Part shown: positions 8,595 through 17,124 of the stretch, one piece after another
Layout: each line of letters begins with the position of its first letter
How positions within the stretch are numbered: position 1 is the stretch's first letter
From: Streptomyces sp. CHD11
Lineage (GTDB): Bacteria; Actinomycetota; Actinomycetes; Streptomycetales; Streptomycetaceae
Length of the DNA: 64,000 nt
Direction: 5' to 3'
Assembly (NCBI RefSeq): GCF_018638295.1
Contig: NZ_JABTTS010000029.1
Location: forward strand, 191,427-255,426
The notes under the pieces: model-generated
Databases searched by the model: none
Told to the model about the DNA's origin: nothing
The model's input: only the letters and a program-made list of their open reading frames with translations
Position numbers and translations under genes: made by a program

Positions 8595-8890
8595 ATCCGC
8601 TGGAGTGTGCCGGTGTCCGGCCAGGACCCGCCTTCGAGGTCACCTTCGACGGACGGCGGATCGAGGCACTGCCCGGCCGCACCGTCGCCGCCGTGCTGTG
8701 GGCGGCCGGCGTCACGTCCTGGCGTACCACCCGGAACGGCGGACGCCCTCGCGGGGTGTTCTGCGGCATCGGGGTGTGCTTCGACTGCCTGGTGACCGTC
8801 AACGACCGTCCGGGACAGCGCGCCTGCCTGGTGCCGGCGCGTCCGGGCGATGTGATCCGCACCCAGGAGGGGACGGGGCATGCGGACTGA
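8591..8890 (+). CDS. (2Fe-2S)-binding subunit of hydroxyproline dehydrogenase
   Basis: A 99-aa ferredoxin-like subunit of the HcnA type. The cluster ligands are in FCGIGVCFDC (CxxxxCxxC, residues about 57-66) with a fourth Cys in QRACLVPA (about 80). It passes electrons between the flavin subunits coded on either side. It starts with GTG overlapping the previous stop (GTGA) and overlaps the next gene by 11 bp, so the three products are probably made in fixed ratio. Confidence 0.88.
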   Translation: MNPLECAGVRPGPAFEVTFDGRRIEALPGRTVAAVLWAAGVTSWRTTRNGGRPRGVFCGIGVCFDCLVTVNDRPGQRACLVPARPGDVIRTQEGTGHAD

Positions 8891-10397
8891 CCTGGCGGTG
8901 ATCGGTGCCGGACCGGCAGGCATCGCAGCCGCCCTCGCTGCGGCCGCGCGCGGCGTGCGGGTCGCCCTCGTCGACGCGGCACCGGAGCCGGGCGGACAGT
9001 TCCACCGGCAGCCCGCCGCCCCGCTCCGTGCAGAACGCTCCGGGGAACCCCACCGGCGAAGGCGCACCTGGACCCGGTTGCGGGACGGGCTCGCCGCGAG
9101 CTCCGTGCGCGTGCTGGCGGAGCACCATGTGTGGTGCCTGGAGCGGGAGCCGGACGGACTCACCGTGCACGCGCTGTTCGGGCCGGAACAGGAGGAGCCG
9201 GCCGAGGTGCGTGCCACCGCCGTGCTCCTGGCCACCGGCGGATACGAGACCGTCCTGCCCTTCCCCGGCTGGACCCTCCCCGGTGTGCTCACCGCGGGGG
9301 GCGCCCAGGCCATGCTCAAGGGCGGCCTCGTCGTCCCCGGCCGGACCGCCGTGGTCGCCGGTACCGGGCCGCTGCTGCTGCCGGTGGCGACCGCGCTCGC
9401 CTCGGCGGGCGTGACGGTCGCCGCCCTGGTGGAGTCCGCGGACCCCCGGCGCCTGGCGCGGCATGCCGGAGCACTGACCGGCAAGCTGCCCGAGGCCGCC
9501 GGGTACGCGGCCCGGCTGCTGCGGCACCGAGTGCCGTTCCTCGCCCGCCACACCGTCGTCCGCGCGCACGGTGGCGGTACCTCCCGCCCGGACCGAGCCG
9601 GGAGCGGGGGAGACCGGCTGACCGGCGTCACGGTCGCCGCGCTCGACGGCCACGGCCGCGTCCGGCCCGGCACCGAACGCCGGCTGCCCTGCGACACCCT
9701 CGCGGTCGGGCACGGCATGCTCCCGCACACCGATCTCGCGCTGAGCCTCGGCTGCCGGCTCGACGGGTCGGCCGTGGCCGTCGACGGCGAACAGCGCACC
9801 GGTGTACCCGGCGTCTGGGCGGCGGGCGAGGCCACCGGCGTCGGCGGCGTGGAACTCGCCCGGGCCGAGGGGCACATCGCCGGCCGTTCGATCGCCGCCC
9901 GGCTGCGCGGCACCACGCCGGACCCGGGGGAGTGGGCGCCTGCCGCCAGGGTCCGCACCCGGCTGCGCCGAGGTGCGACAGCCCTCGACGCCCTGTACGC
10001 CCCGCCCGCCCACTGGGCCGGCCAGGTCACCGACGACACGGTGATCTGCCGCTGCGAGGAGGTCACGGCGGGCGCCGTCCGCGAGGCGCTTGCGCTGGGG
10101 GCCGGGGACACCCGGACGGTCAAGCTGCTCACCCGGGCCGGTATGGGCTGGTGCCAGGGCCGGGTGTGCGCACCGGCCGTCGCGGGCCTCGCCGGATGTG
10201 AACCCACCCCGGACCGGCGTCCGTTCGCCCGGCCCGTGCCCCTGGGCGTACTCGCGGCACAGCACGAGCCCGGAGCGGGCGGCCCCGACGGGACCGGGAG
10301 TACGGGCGGCACCGACCGCACCGACGGCAGGAACAGCGCGACCGGCACCGGCAGTACGGACCCCACGCACCGCACACCGAGAAGAGAACCCTCATGA
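8880..10397 (+). CDS. NAD(P)/FAD oxidoreductase subunit with BFD-like iron-sulphur domain
   Basis: A 505-aa HcnB-type subunit. The N-terminal FAD motif is AVIGAGPAGIAAALAAAARG; a second Rossmann motif (VVAGTGPLLLPVATAL) lies near residue 158. The C-terminal part carries VICRCEEV and MGWCQGRVC, the four cysteines of a BFD-like [2Fe-2S] site. It completes the dehydrogenase with the two preceding genes. A Gly/Thr-rich tail of about 40 residues follows the last domain. It overlaps the deaminase gene by ATGA. Confidence 0.87.
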   Translation: MRTDLAVIGAGPAGIAAALAAAARGVRVALVDAAPEPGGQFHRQPAAPLRAERSGEPHRRRRTWTRLRDGLAASSVRVLAEHHVWCLEREPDGLTVHALFGPEQEEPAEVRATAVLLATGGYETVLPFPGWTLPGVLTAGGAQAMLKGGLVVPGRTAVVAGTGPLLLPVATALASAGVTVAALVESADPRRLARHAGALTGKLPEAAGYAARLLRHRVPFLARHTVVRAHGGGTSRPDRAGSGGDRLTGVTVAALDGHGRVRPGTERRLPCDTLAVGHGMLPHTDLALSLGCRLDGSAVAVDGEQRTGVPGVWAAGEATGVGGVELARAEGHIAGRSIAARLRGTTPDPGEWAPAARVRTRLRRGATALDALYAPPAHWAGQVTDDTVICRCEEVTAGAVREALALGAGDTRTVKLLTRAGMGWCQGRVCAPAVAGLAGCEPTPDRRPFARPVPLGVLAAQHEPGAGGPDGTGSTGGTDRTDGRNSATGTGSTDPTHRTPRREPS

Positions 10398-11284
10398 CCG
10401 ACCACCGCCCCTGGCGCGGCGTCCTCGTCGCCACCGCGCTGCCGCTGAACGACGACCTCTCCGTGAACCACGACCGCTATGCCGAGCACTGCGCCTGGCT
10501 GGTGGAGAACGGCTGCGACGGTGTCGTGCCGAACGGCTCCCTCGGCGAGTACCAGGTGCTCACCCCCGAGGAGCGCGCGCGGGTCGTCGAGACGGCCGTC
10601 GCCGCCGTCGGCGGGGAGCGCGTCATGCCGGGCGTCGCCGCCTACGGCTCCGCCGAGGCCCGCCGCTGGACCGAGCAGGCGGCCGAGGCCGGCTGCCGGG
10701 CCGTGATGCTGCTGCCGCCCAACGCCTACCGCGCCGACGAGCGTTCCGTGCTCGCCCACTACGCGGAGGTCGCCCGGACCGGGCTGCCGGTCGTCGCCTA
10801 CAACAACCCCATCGACACCAAGGTCGACCTCGTACCGGAACTGCTCGCCCGGCTGCACGGCGAGGGACACGTCCAGGCGGTCAAGGAGTTCTCCGGAGAC
10901 GTCCGCCGCGCCTACCGGATCGCCGAGCTGGCCCCCGGTCTCGACCTGCTGATCGGCGCCGACGACGTCCTGCTGGAACTGGCCGTCGCCGGGGCCAGGG
11001 GCTGGGTGGCCGGTTACCCGAACGCCCTGCCCAGGTCCTGTGTGGAGCTCTACCGCGCCGCCGTCGGCGGTGACCTCGAGACGGCACGGCCGCTCTACCG
11101 GCAACTGCATTCCCTGCTGCGCTGGGACTCGCGCGTGGAGTTCGTCCAGGCCATCAAGTTGTCCATGGACCTCGTGGGCCGTCACGGCGGGCCCTGCCGT
11201 CCGCCCCGCGTCCCGCTGGAACCGGGGCAGGAGGCCGCCGTCCGCGCGGCCACCGAGCAGGCCCTCGCGGCCGGACTGGCGTAG
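10394..11284 (+). CDS. DHDPS-family deaminase (pyrroline-4-hydroxy-2-carboxylate deaminase)
   Basis: A 296-aa (beta/alpha)8 enzyme of the dihydrodipicolinate synthase / N-acetylneuraminate lyase family. The carbonyl-binding segment is NGSLGEYQVLTPEE (about residues 48-61), the Tyr is in VVAYNNP (about 135), and the Schiff-base Lys is in QAVKEFSGD (about 163). In hydroxyproline operons this branch deaminates the pyrroline intermediate to alpha-ketoglutarate semialdehyde. It overlaps the upstream gene by 4 bp and is followed by the epimerase gene after 15 nt. It is not the biosynthetic dapA, as the operon is catabolic. Confidence 0.85.
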   Translation: MTDHRPWRGVLVATALPLNDDLSVNHDRYAEHCAWLVENGCDGVVPNGSLGEYQVLTPEERARVVETAVAAVGGERVMPGVAAYGSAEARRWTEQAAEAGCRAVMLLPPNAYRADERSVLAHYAEVARTGLPVVAYNNPIDTKVDLVPELLARLHGEGHVQAVKEFSGDVRRAYRIAELAPGLDLLIGADDVLLELAVAGARGWVAGYPNALPRSCVELYRAAVGGDLETARPLYRQLHSLLRWDSRVEFVQAIKLSMDLVGRHGGPCRPPRVPLEPGQEAAVRAATEQALAAGLA

Positions 11285-11299
11285 GGGAGGAGCCCGCCG

Positions 11300-12301
11300 A
11301 TGCGCAGCAAGCTCGTCCTGCACGCCGTCGACTCGCACACCGAGGGCATGCCGACCCGGGTGATCACCGGCGGGATCGGCACGCTCCCCGGCGCGACCAT
11401 GAACGAGCGTCGCCTGTACTTCCGTGAACACCGCGACCACATCAAGCAGTTGCTGATGAACGAGCCCCGTGGGCACTCAGCGATGAGCGGCGCGGTCCTC
11501 CAGCCGCCGTCCCGGCCCGACTGCGACTGGGGGGTCGTCTTCATCGAGGTATCGGGCTACCTCCCGATGTGCGGGCACGGCACCATCGGCGTGGCGACGG
11601 TACTCGTCGAGACGGGCATGGTCGAGGTGGCCGAACCGGTCACCACCATCCGTCTGGACACCCCCGCCGGGGTCGTCGTCGCCGACGTGGCGGTGAGGGA
11701 CGGCGTCGCCACCGGCGTGACCCTGCGCAACGTCCCCTCCTTCGCCGTCGGCCTCGACCGCGAGGCGACACTGCCGGACGGGCGGACGGTGACGTACGAC
11801 CTCGCCTTCGGCGGCAACTTCTACGCCGTCCTGCCGCTGGACCGGCTCGGGCTGCCCTTCGACCGGTCCCGCAAGGACGACATCCTCGCCGCGGCCCTGT
11901 CCCTGATGGACGCGGTCAACGCCGCCGACGAGCCCGTCCACCCGGAGGACCCGACCATCAGAGGCTGCCACCACGTCTATCTGGCCGCACCCGGCTCGAC
12001 CGCCCGCCACTCACGGCACGCCATGGCGATCCACCCGGGCTGGTTCGACCGCTCGCCGTGCGGCACGGGCACCAGCGCCCGTATGGCGCAGCTCCACGCC
12101 CGCGGCGAACTTCCCCTGCACACCGAGTTCGTGAACGAGTCCTTCATCGGCACCCGGTTCACCGGCCGGCTGCTCGGCACCACCGAGGTGGCCGGCCGCC
12201 CGGCCGTCCTGCCCACCATCACCGGGCGTGCCTGGATCACCGGCACCGCACAGTACCTGCTGGACCCGCGAGACCCCTTTCCGGCGGGGTTCGTGCTATG
12301 A
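11300..12301 (+). CDS. 4-hydroxyproline 2-epimerase (proline racemase family)
   Basis: A 333-aa proline-racemase fold enzyme that interconverts trans-4-hydroxy-L-proline and cis-4-hydroxy-D-proline without cofactor. Both catalytic cysteines are present, in PMCGHGTIG (about residue 91) and SPCGTGTSARM (about 253). This argues for an epimerase/racemase rather than trans-3-hydroxyproline dehydratase, in which the second Cys is replaced. GGGGAGGAG precedes the ATG. It makes the substrate for the dehydrogenase coded upstream. Its stop overlaps the start of a 45-codon ORF by ATGA. Confidence 0.9.
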   Translation: MRSKLVLHAVDSHTEGMPTRVITGGIGTLPGATMNERRLYFREHRDHIKQLLMNEPRGHSAMSGAVLQPPSRPDCDWGVVFIEVSGYLPMCGHGTIGVATVLVETGMVEVAEPVTTIRLDTPAGVVVADVAVRDGVATGVTLRNVPSFAVGLDREATLPDGRTVTYDLAFGGNFYAVLPLDRLGLPFDRSRKDDILAAALSLMDAVNAADEPVHPEDPTIRGCHHVYLAAPGSTARHSRHAMAIHPGWFDRSPCGTGTSARMAQLHARGELPLHTEFVNESFIGTRFTGRLLGTTEVAGRPAVLPTITGRAWITGTAQYLLDPRDPFPAGFVL

Positions 12302-12435
12302 GTGCCGGAGCCGAAGCCGACACCGGGTACGTCCGGACCGCCGGGCACACCGGGTACGTCCGGACCGCCGGGCACACCGGGCACGTCCGGACCGCCGGGC
12401 ACACCGGGTATGTCCTGAACACCGAGCGCGCATGA
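12298..12435 (+). CDS. 45-aa repeat ORF between epimerase and GntR genes
   Basis: This short ORF starts in an ATGA overlap with the epimerase stop and ends in an ATGA overlap with the GntR start at 12432, so it could be translated purely by coupling. The product is mostly 3.5 copies of a nine-residue unit (TGYVRTAGH) encoded by a 27-bp tandem repeat. No known domain applies. It may be a true microprotein, a translation-coupling spacer, or a chance ORF. Confidence 0.4.
   Translation: MSAGAEADTGYVRTAGHTGYVRTAGHTGHVRTAGHTGYVLNTERA
12321..12415 (+). repeat. 27-bp tandem repeat, about 3.5 copies
   Basis: Units begin at 12321, 12348, 12375 and 12402 (the last partial) and are almost identical; the third has one change (GGGCACG for GGGTACG). 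The unit is a multiple of three, so copy-number change would lengthen or shorten the 45-aa ORF without breaking its frame or the coupling to the GntR gene. Confidence 0.95.
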
Positions 12436-13160
12436 ACACCCCGAAGGCCGAGACTTCCATGAACACCGGGACCGCCTCCATGAAGTCCGTGCACGCCGGG
12501 AACAGCCCCGGCCTCTCCCCGCTGGGCGGCCGTACGCCCAGCTTCCGCGAGCGGGTCGCGGAGGCGTTGCGGGCCGCGCTGATCGCCGGTGAACTGCGCC
12601 CCGGCGAGGTGTACTCGGCCCCCGGGCTCGCCGCCCGCTTCGGGGTCTCGGCCACCCCGGTGCGCGAGGCGATGCTCGACCTCGCCAAGGAGGGGCTGGT
12701 CGACACCGTGCCCAACAAGGGGTTCCGGGTCACCGCCGTCTCCGACCGGCAGCTCGACGAGTACACCCACGTCCGGTCCCTGATCGAGACCCCGACGACG
12801 GCGGAGCTGGCCGCCACCGCCGACCCGGTGGCGCTCCGGGCGCTGCGTCCGGTCGCCGAGGAGATCGTCACCGCCGCCGCGGCCGGCGACCTCATCGCCT
12901 ATGTCGAGGCCGACCAGCGCTTCCACCTCGGGCTGCTGGCCCTCGCGGGAAACGCCCACCTCGTCGAGGTGGTCCGGGACCTGCGCCGGCGGGCCCGGCT
13001 GTACGGGCTCACGGCGCTGGCGGAGCAGGGGCGGCTGGAGGCGTCGGCCGAGGAGCACCTGGAGATACTCGACGCGCTGCTGGCCCGGGACACGGAGGCC
13101 GTGAGGGCGGTGATGACCCGCCACCTCGGACATGTCCGGGGGCTGTGGGCAGCACCCTGA
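12432..13160 (+). CDS. GntR-family (FCD) regulator of the hydroxyproline operon
   Basis: A 242-aa regulator. The winged helix-turn-helix covers about residues 38-105 (LAARFGVSATPVREAMLDLA), followed by an all-helical FCD ligand domain with metal-site residues such as DQRFHLGLLAL and EEHLEILDAL. Start: the ATG at 12432 overlaps the upstream ORF by 4 bp; in-frame ATGs at 12459 and 12480 are alternatives, and a longer in-frame extension over the 27-bp repeats looks spurious. Last gene of the operon; it probably senses a hydroxyproline-pathway metabolite and binds the dyad at 7408-7420. Confidence 0.86.
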   Translation: MNTPKAETSMNTGTASMKSVHAGNSPGLSPLGGRTPSFRERVAEALRAALIAGELRPGEVYSAPGLAARFGVSATPVREAMLDLAKEGLVDTVPNKGFRVTAVSDRQLDEYTHVRSLIETPTTAELAATADPVALRALRPVAEEIVTAAAAGDLIAYVEADQRFHLGLLALAGNAHLVEVVRDLRRRARLYGLTALAEQGRLEASAEEHLEILDALLARDTEAVRAVMTRHLGHVRGLWAAP

Positions 13161-13261
13161 GCGGCGCATTGCGGCACATTGCGGCACAGCGCAAGCCGCT
13201 CGCGCATCGTGCGTTGCTCGTGCGTTCATGACACGACGACGTGCTGGGGTGGCGAAGAAGG

Positions 13262-13490
13262 CCCCCGGCTGCCCGACTTCACCGAGGGCCGGGCCCCGCA
13301 CCCGTACGTGGACCGCGACGGACTCCACGACATCCACCGGGCCCGGCGGGCCGTCGCCGACGAGTACGGGGCTGTCCCCGTGCGGACCTGCCCGCGACCC
13401 TCCCCGCCCACACCGCACCGCTTCTCGCCGGCGGCCCCCTGCGCCCCGATGGACGGCTGCCGAAGGACACCGCGGTCCGGCCGCGCGCCC
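13262..13490 (+). pseudogene. Remnant of GH13 alpha-glucosidase
   Basis: Two short coding-like pieces in different frames. One (about 13270-13390) reads RAPHPYVDRDGLHDIHRA and RRAVADEYG, which matches the segment after the nucleophile region of GH13 alpha-glucosidases. The next (about 13386-13490) reads LPAHTAPLLAGGPL and DGRLPKDTAV, which matches their extreme C-terminus. Third positions are G/C-rich in both. The intervening 300-odd residues and the N-terminal half are gone, so this is a deletion remnant. The rest of the gap from 13161 to 13696 shows nothing I can assign. Confidence 0.6.
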
Positions 13491-13696
13491 GACCCGAGAG
13501 GGTCGGCCGCGTGGCCACGCGGTGTCCGCACGGCCCGCCCGGGACCCGCGCGGGCCGGGAGGAGCGGCGTCGGGGGCCCGTCGTACGCGGTGGCGGCCGA
13601 TTCCATGGATCACCGCGTCGAGGCGTCCACCCGTCACGACGGGGGTTGCCGGCCGGAGACGGCGTCCGCCGCGCCGGTGCCCACGCCACCGCCCGG

Positions 13697-14509
13697 TCAC
13701 GCGGTTCGGCCGGGCGGCGGCGGATCCGTCTTCGCCGTGGAGCCGGCGCGCTTCGCCGTCCGGATCTGCTCGTACACCCGGGTCCGCAGCTCGGCGAAGC
13801 GCGGCGCCACGCGGGTGTGCAACTGGTCCCGGTCGGCCGGGAGATCGATGGTCAGCTCCTCCTGGACGACGGTGGGCGAGGCCGACAGCACGAGCACCCG
13901 CTCGCCCAGGTACACCGCCTCGTCGATGTCATGGGTGACGAACACGACGGTGATCCGGCGCTGCCGCCACAGCCGCCGCACCAGATCCTCCAGATCGGCC
14001 CGGGTCTGCGCGTCCACCGCCGCGAACGGCTCGTCCATCAGCAGCACGTCCGGTTCGTAGGCCAGGGCCCGCGCGATGGCGACCCGCTGCTGCATCCCAC
14101 CGGACAGCTGCCACGGGTACGCACCCGCGGCGTCCGCCAGTCCGACCGAGGCGAGGGCGTCCGCCACCAGCGCCCGCCGCCTCACCCTGCCCAGGTCCTT
14201 CTGTCTCAGGGGCAGTTCGACGTTCTGTCCGACCCGCATCCACGGGAACAGACTGCGCCCGTACTCCTGGAAGACGAACGCCGTCCCGGGCGGCGGACCG
14301 ACCACCTTCCGCCCGGCCAGGTACACCTCCCCGGCCGTCGGCCGGAGCAGCCCGCCCACGCACTTCAGCAGGGTCGTCTTGCCGCAGCCGGACGGGCCGA
14401 CCAGACAGACCAGTTCCCCGGCCGCCACGGTGAAGGTCAGATCGCCCACCGCCTCGGTCCGCCGCCCCGACCCCTCGTACACCTTCCGCAGGCCGCGTAC
14501 CTCGAGCAT
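13697..14509 (-). CDS. ABC transporter ATP-binding protein (SsuB/TauB type)
   Basis: A 270-aa nucleotide-binding subunit. Walker A GPSGCGKTT (about residues 38-46), Q-loop FQEYGRSLFPW, signature LSGGMQQR, Walker B VLLMDEPFAAVD and the switch His in FVTHDIDEA are all intact. It energises import by the two permeases coded upstream on the same strand. Start: ATG at 14509, with AAAGGG nearby. Last gene of the importer operon. The family imports nitrate, sulphonates, taurine or aromatic/pyrimidine compounds. Confidence 0.92.
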   Translation of the reverse strand: MLEVRGLRKVYEGSGRRTEAVGDLTFTVAAGELVCLVGPSGCGKTTLLKCVGGLLRPTAGEVYLAGRKVVGPPPGTAFVFQEYGRSLFPWMRVGQNVELPLRQKDLGRVRRRALVADALASVGLADAAGAYPWQLSGGMQQRVAIARALAYEPDVLLMDEPFAAVDAQTRADLEDLVRRLWRQRRITVVFVTHDIDEAVYLGERVLVLSASPTVVQEELTIDLPADRDQLHTRVAPRFAELRTRVYEQIRTAKRAGSTAKTDPPPPGRTA

Positions 14510-14529
14510 GGACCGCCCTTTCACCCGTG

Positions 14530-15309
14530 TCACCGAAGCCGCCGGGCGGCGGCGCGCGAACCGTGGTACCAGCCGAGCATCCGCCGCTCGACCAGCCGGA
14601 AGAGAACGGAGAGCACGAAACCGAGGAGACCGAGCAGCAGGATCCCGCTCCACATGTCGGCAATCGCGAAGGACCGCTGGAACTGCACGATGGTGAACCC
14701 GAGCCCGTTGCTCGCGGCGAACATCTCGCTGATCACCATGAGGATGATGCCGATCGACAGCGCCTGCCGCAGCCCCGCGAAGATCCGCGGCCCCGCCGAG
14801 GGCAGCACCACGGCCTTCAGCCGGGCGACGCCGCCGACGCCGTAGGAGCGGGCCGTCTCCGACATCACCGGGTCCAGGGCCCGGACGCCCTCGACCGTGT
14901 TGAGCAGCACCGGCCACACACAGCCGCTCGCGATGACGACGATCTTCATCGTGTCGCCGATCCCGGCGAACAGCATGATCACCGGTACCAGGACCGGCGG
15001 CGGCACGGCCCGCAGGAATTCCAGTACCGGCTCGCACGCCGCCCGCAGCCGCCGGCAGGAGCCGATCAGGGTGCCGAGCGCGACACCGGCGACCGCGGCC
15101 AGTGCGTACCCCGCGGCGAGCCGCAGCACACTGGGCAGTACGTCGCCGCGCCACCGCTCAACGGTCCACACCCGCGGGAAGGCCTCCAGGATGGTCTCGA
15201 GCGGCGGCCAGTACACGTCCTCGCTGCCGGCCGAGGACACCCACCAGGCGGCCACCAGCGCCACGGGCAGCGCGCACACGGACAGCAGCCGGAGCAGCAG
15301 ACGCCTCAC
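14530..15309 (-). CDS. ABC transporter permease 2
   Basis: A 259-aa inner-membrane permease of the SsuC/TauC class with about six hydrophobic segments and the EAA-type cytoplasmic loop SETARSYGVGGVARLKAVVLP near residue 150. Start: GTG at 15309 overlaps the stop of the first permease (GTGA). Longer frames upstream lie over that permease and are shadows. It forms the membrane channel as a heterodimer with permease 1. Confidence 0.9.
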   Translation of the reverse strand: MRRLLLRLLSVCALPVALVAAWWVSSAGSEDVYWPPLETILEAFPRVWTVERWRGDVLPSVLRLAAGYALAAVAGVALGTLIGSCRRLRAACEPVLEFLRAVPPPVLVPVIMLFAGIGDTMKIVVIASGCVWPVLLNTVEGVRALDPVMSETARSYGVGGVARLKAVVLPSAGPRIFAGLRQALSIGIILMVISEMFAASNGLGFTIVQFQRSFAIADMWSGILLLGLLGFVLSVLFRLVERRMLGWYHGSRAAARRLR

Positions 15310-16079
15310 ACCGCCACCTCCCCGCGCACCGACTGGTGCCAGGCCAGCGCCCGCCGCTCCACCGACCGGGCCCCGACGTTGATCAGCAGTCCGAGCAGAC
15401 CCGCGACGACGATCAGCGCGTACATCTCCGGGACGGCCTGCGAGGTCTGCGCCACTGCGATCCGCGCCCCCAGCCCGGGGGCCCCGATGACGAGTTCGGC
15501 GGTGACGGTGAGAATCAGCGCCACCGCCGCCGCCAGCCGGACCCCGGTCATCACATAGGGCAGCGCGGTCGGCCACAGCACATGCCGGATCCGCGCCCAG
15601 GCGCCGAGTCCGTACGACCGCGCCGTCTCCTCGGCGACCGGGTCCACGTCCTGGACCCCGTACAGCACCTGGATCAGCACCTGCCAGAACGCGGCGTACA
15701 CCACCAGCACCAGCACGGAGCCCAGTCCGGTGCCGTACAGCAGCACCGCCAGCGGGATCAGCGCGACCGACGGGATCGGGCGCAGGAACTCGATCGTGGA
15801 CGCCGTCGCCTCCCGCAGATACGGCACCACCGACACGAGTACCCCCACGACGACGCCCGCGCCGACCGCGATCGCCAGCCCCAGTGCCCATCCGGTGAGG
15901 GTGTCGCCGAGCGCGGTCCAGAAGGCGCCGTCCCGCAGTTCCGCGCCCAGCGCCCCGGCGACGCGGCCGGCCGGCGGGAAGTACTCCTCCTTGACCAGGC
16001 CCAGCCGTGGCACCGCCTCGGCCAGGGCGAGGAACGCCGCCAGTCCGGCCGCCCCCAGCGCGGCGTTCCCGCCTCTCAC
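15306..16079 (-). CDS. ABC transporter permease 1
   Basis: A 257-aa SsuC-like permease with about six transmembrane segments and the EAA loop EETARSYGLGAWARIRHVLWP near residue 155. Start: GTG at 16079 overlaps the stop of the substrate-binding protein gene (GTGA). Upstream residues in this frame are antisense-like and lie over the lipoprotein gene. Confidence 0.9.
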   Translation of the reverse strand: MRGGNAALGAAGLAAFLALAEAVPRLGLVKEEYFPPAGRVAGALGAELRDGAFWTALGDTLTGWALGLAIAVGAGVVVGVLVSVVPYLREATASTIEFLRPIPSVALIPLAVLLYGTGLGSVLVLVVYAAFWQVLIQVLYGVQDVDPVAEETARSYGLGAWARIRHVLWPTALPYVMTGVRLAAAVALILTVTAELVIGAPGLGARIAVAQTSQAVPEMYALIVVAGLLGLLINVGARSVERRALAWHQSVRGEVAV

Positions 16080-17047
16080 GGCAGCAGCTTGTCCAGGTCC
16101 GGCTCCTTCTTGAACAGGCCGTCCCGCGTGCCGAGTTCCGCCAGTTCCGCGATGGCGGCGCGGTCGGGCTCGGCCGGCCACTTCGGCAGGGTCACCTTCG
16201 CCAGCACATCCGCCGGGATCTTCGTGTACGTCGTGACGATCGCCCGCACCTCGTCGGGGTGGGAGTCGGCGTACGCCAGGGACTCGGCGGTGGCCTCCTG
16301 GAACTTCCTCACCGTCTCCTGGTTCCTCTGCGCGTACCGCGTGGAGGTGAAGTACATGGCGACGGTGAGGTCCGGGGCGATGTCGACCATGGGAGAGGCG
16401 ATCTCCCGGCCGCCCTGGTTCTTGACGGTGGCCAGCGCCGGCTCCACCACCATGGCCGCGTCGATGCGCCCGCCGTCCAGCGCGGCGGGCATCTGGTCGA
16501 AGGCCATCTCGACGAAGTCCACCTCGTCGGGGTCGCCGCCCGCCTCGCGTACCGAGGCGCGCACCGCCGTCTCGTTGATGTTCTTCAGGGTGTTGATCGC
16601 GACCTTCCTGCCCTCCAGGTCCTTCGCCGATCTGACGGTGCTGTCGCCCTTCACGGTCAGCGCCGCGAAGTCCCTGCCCACCTCACCGGTCGAGGCGATG
16701 CCGTTCGCCACCGCCTGCACCGGCACGTCGCTGGACTGGGCGATCATCAAGGACGTGGTGTTCGAGAAACCGAAGTCGAGCTGCCCGCTGGCCACTCCGG
16801 GCACGATGGCGGCTCCGCCCTGCGCGCTCGAGAACTCCAGTTCCAGCCCGCGCTCGCTGAAGAACCCCTTCTCCTGGCCCAGATACAGCGGAGCCACATC
16901 GACGATGGGGATGATCCCCACCGTCACCGTGGTGGTGCCCCCGGGGGAGCCGGACTCGTCCGGCTCATCGGAACCGGAGGAGCCGCAGGCCGTCACGGCG
17001 GTGAGAACGGCGAGGGAGGTGAGGCCGATCAGCAGACGACGACGCAT
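16076..17047 (-). CDS. NMT1/SsuA-like substrate-binding lipoprotein
   Basis: A 323-aa periplasmic-type binding protein anchored as a lipoprotein: basic start MRRRLLIG, hydrophobic stretch, then the lipobox LTAVTAC (Cys about residue 20). The mature part starts VGIIPIVDVAPLYLGQEKGF, the normal opening of NMT1/THI5-like proteins. Start: ATG at 17047 with GGGAGT upstream. It captures the substrate for the two permeases. Given the adjacent Rieske oxygenase and reductase, the ligand may be an aromatic or heterocyclic carboxylate, though this is only a neighbourhood inference. Confidence 0.9.
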   Translation of the reverse strand: MRRRLLIGLTSLAVLTAVTACGSSGSDEPDESGSPGGTTTVTVGIIPIVDVAPLYLGQEKGFFSERGLELEFSSAQGGAAIVPGVASGQLDFGFSNTTSLMIAQSSDVPVQAVANGIASTGEVGRDFAALTVKGDSTVRSAKDLEGRKVAINTLKNINETAVRASVREAGGDPDEVDFVEMAFDQMPAALDGGRIDAAMVVEPALATVKNQGGREIASPMVDIAPDLTVAMYFTSTRYAQRNQETVRKFQEATAESLAYADSHPDEVRAIVTTYTKIPADVLAKVTLPKWPAEPDRAAIAELAELGTRDGLFKKEPDLDKLLP

Positions 17048-17124
17048 GTGGGTGACTCCCGCGGTGGGACCGGACCGGATACTCCGAACAGGCTGTGCGC
17101 GAAGAGAGCGAGGTGCTGATCGGG

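Noticed and set aside
8450..11476. 1008-codon open frame on the minus strand
   Set aside because: It lies entirely opposite the hydroxyproline operon, has low-complexity Arg/Pro/Ser/Gly composition and no domain; a typical shadow frame of high-G+C coding DNA.
12228..12431. N-terminal extension of the GntR protein over the 27-bp repeats
   Set aside because: It would give an Arg/His-rich repeat (RPDRRAHR) with no family counterpart, and the ATGA overlap at 12432 gives a better start.
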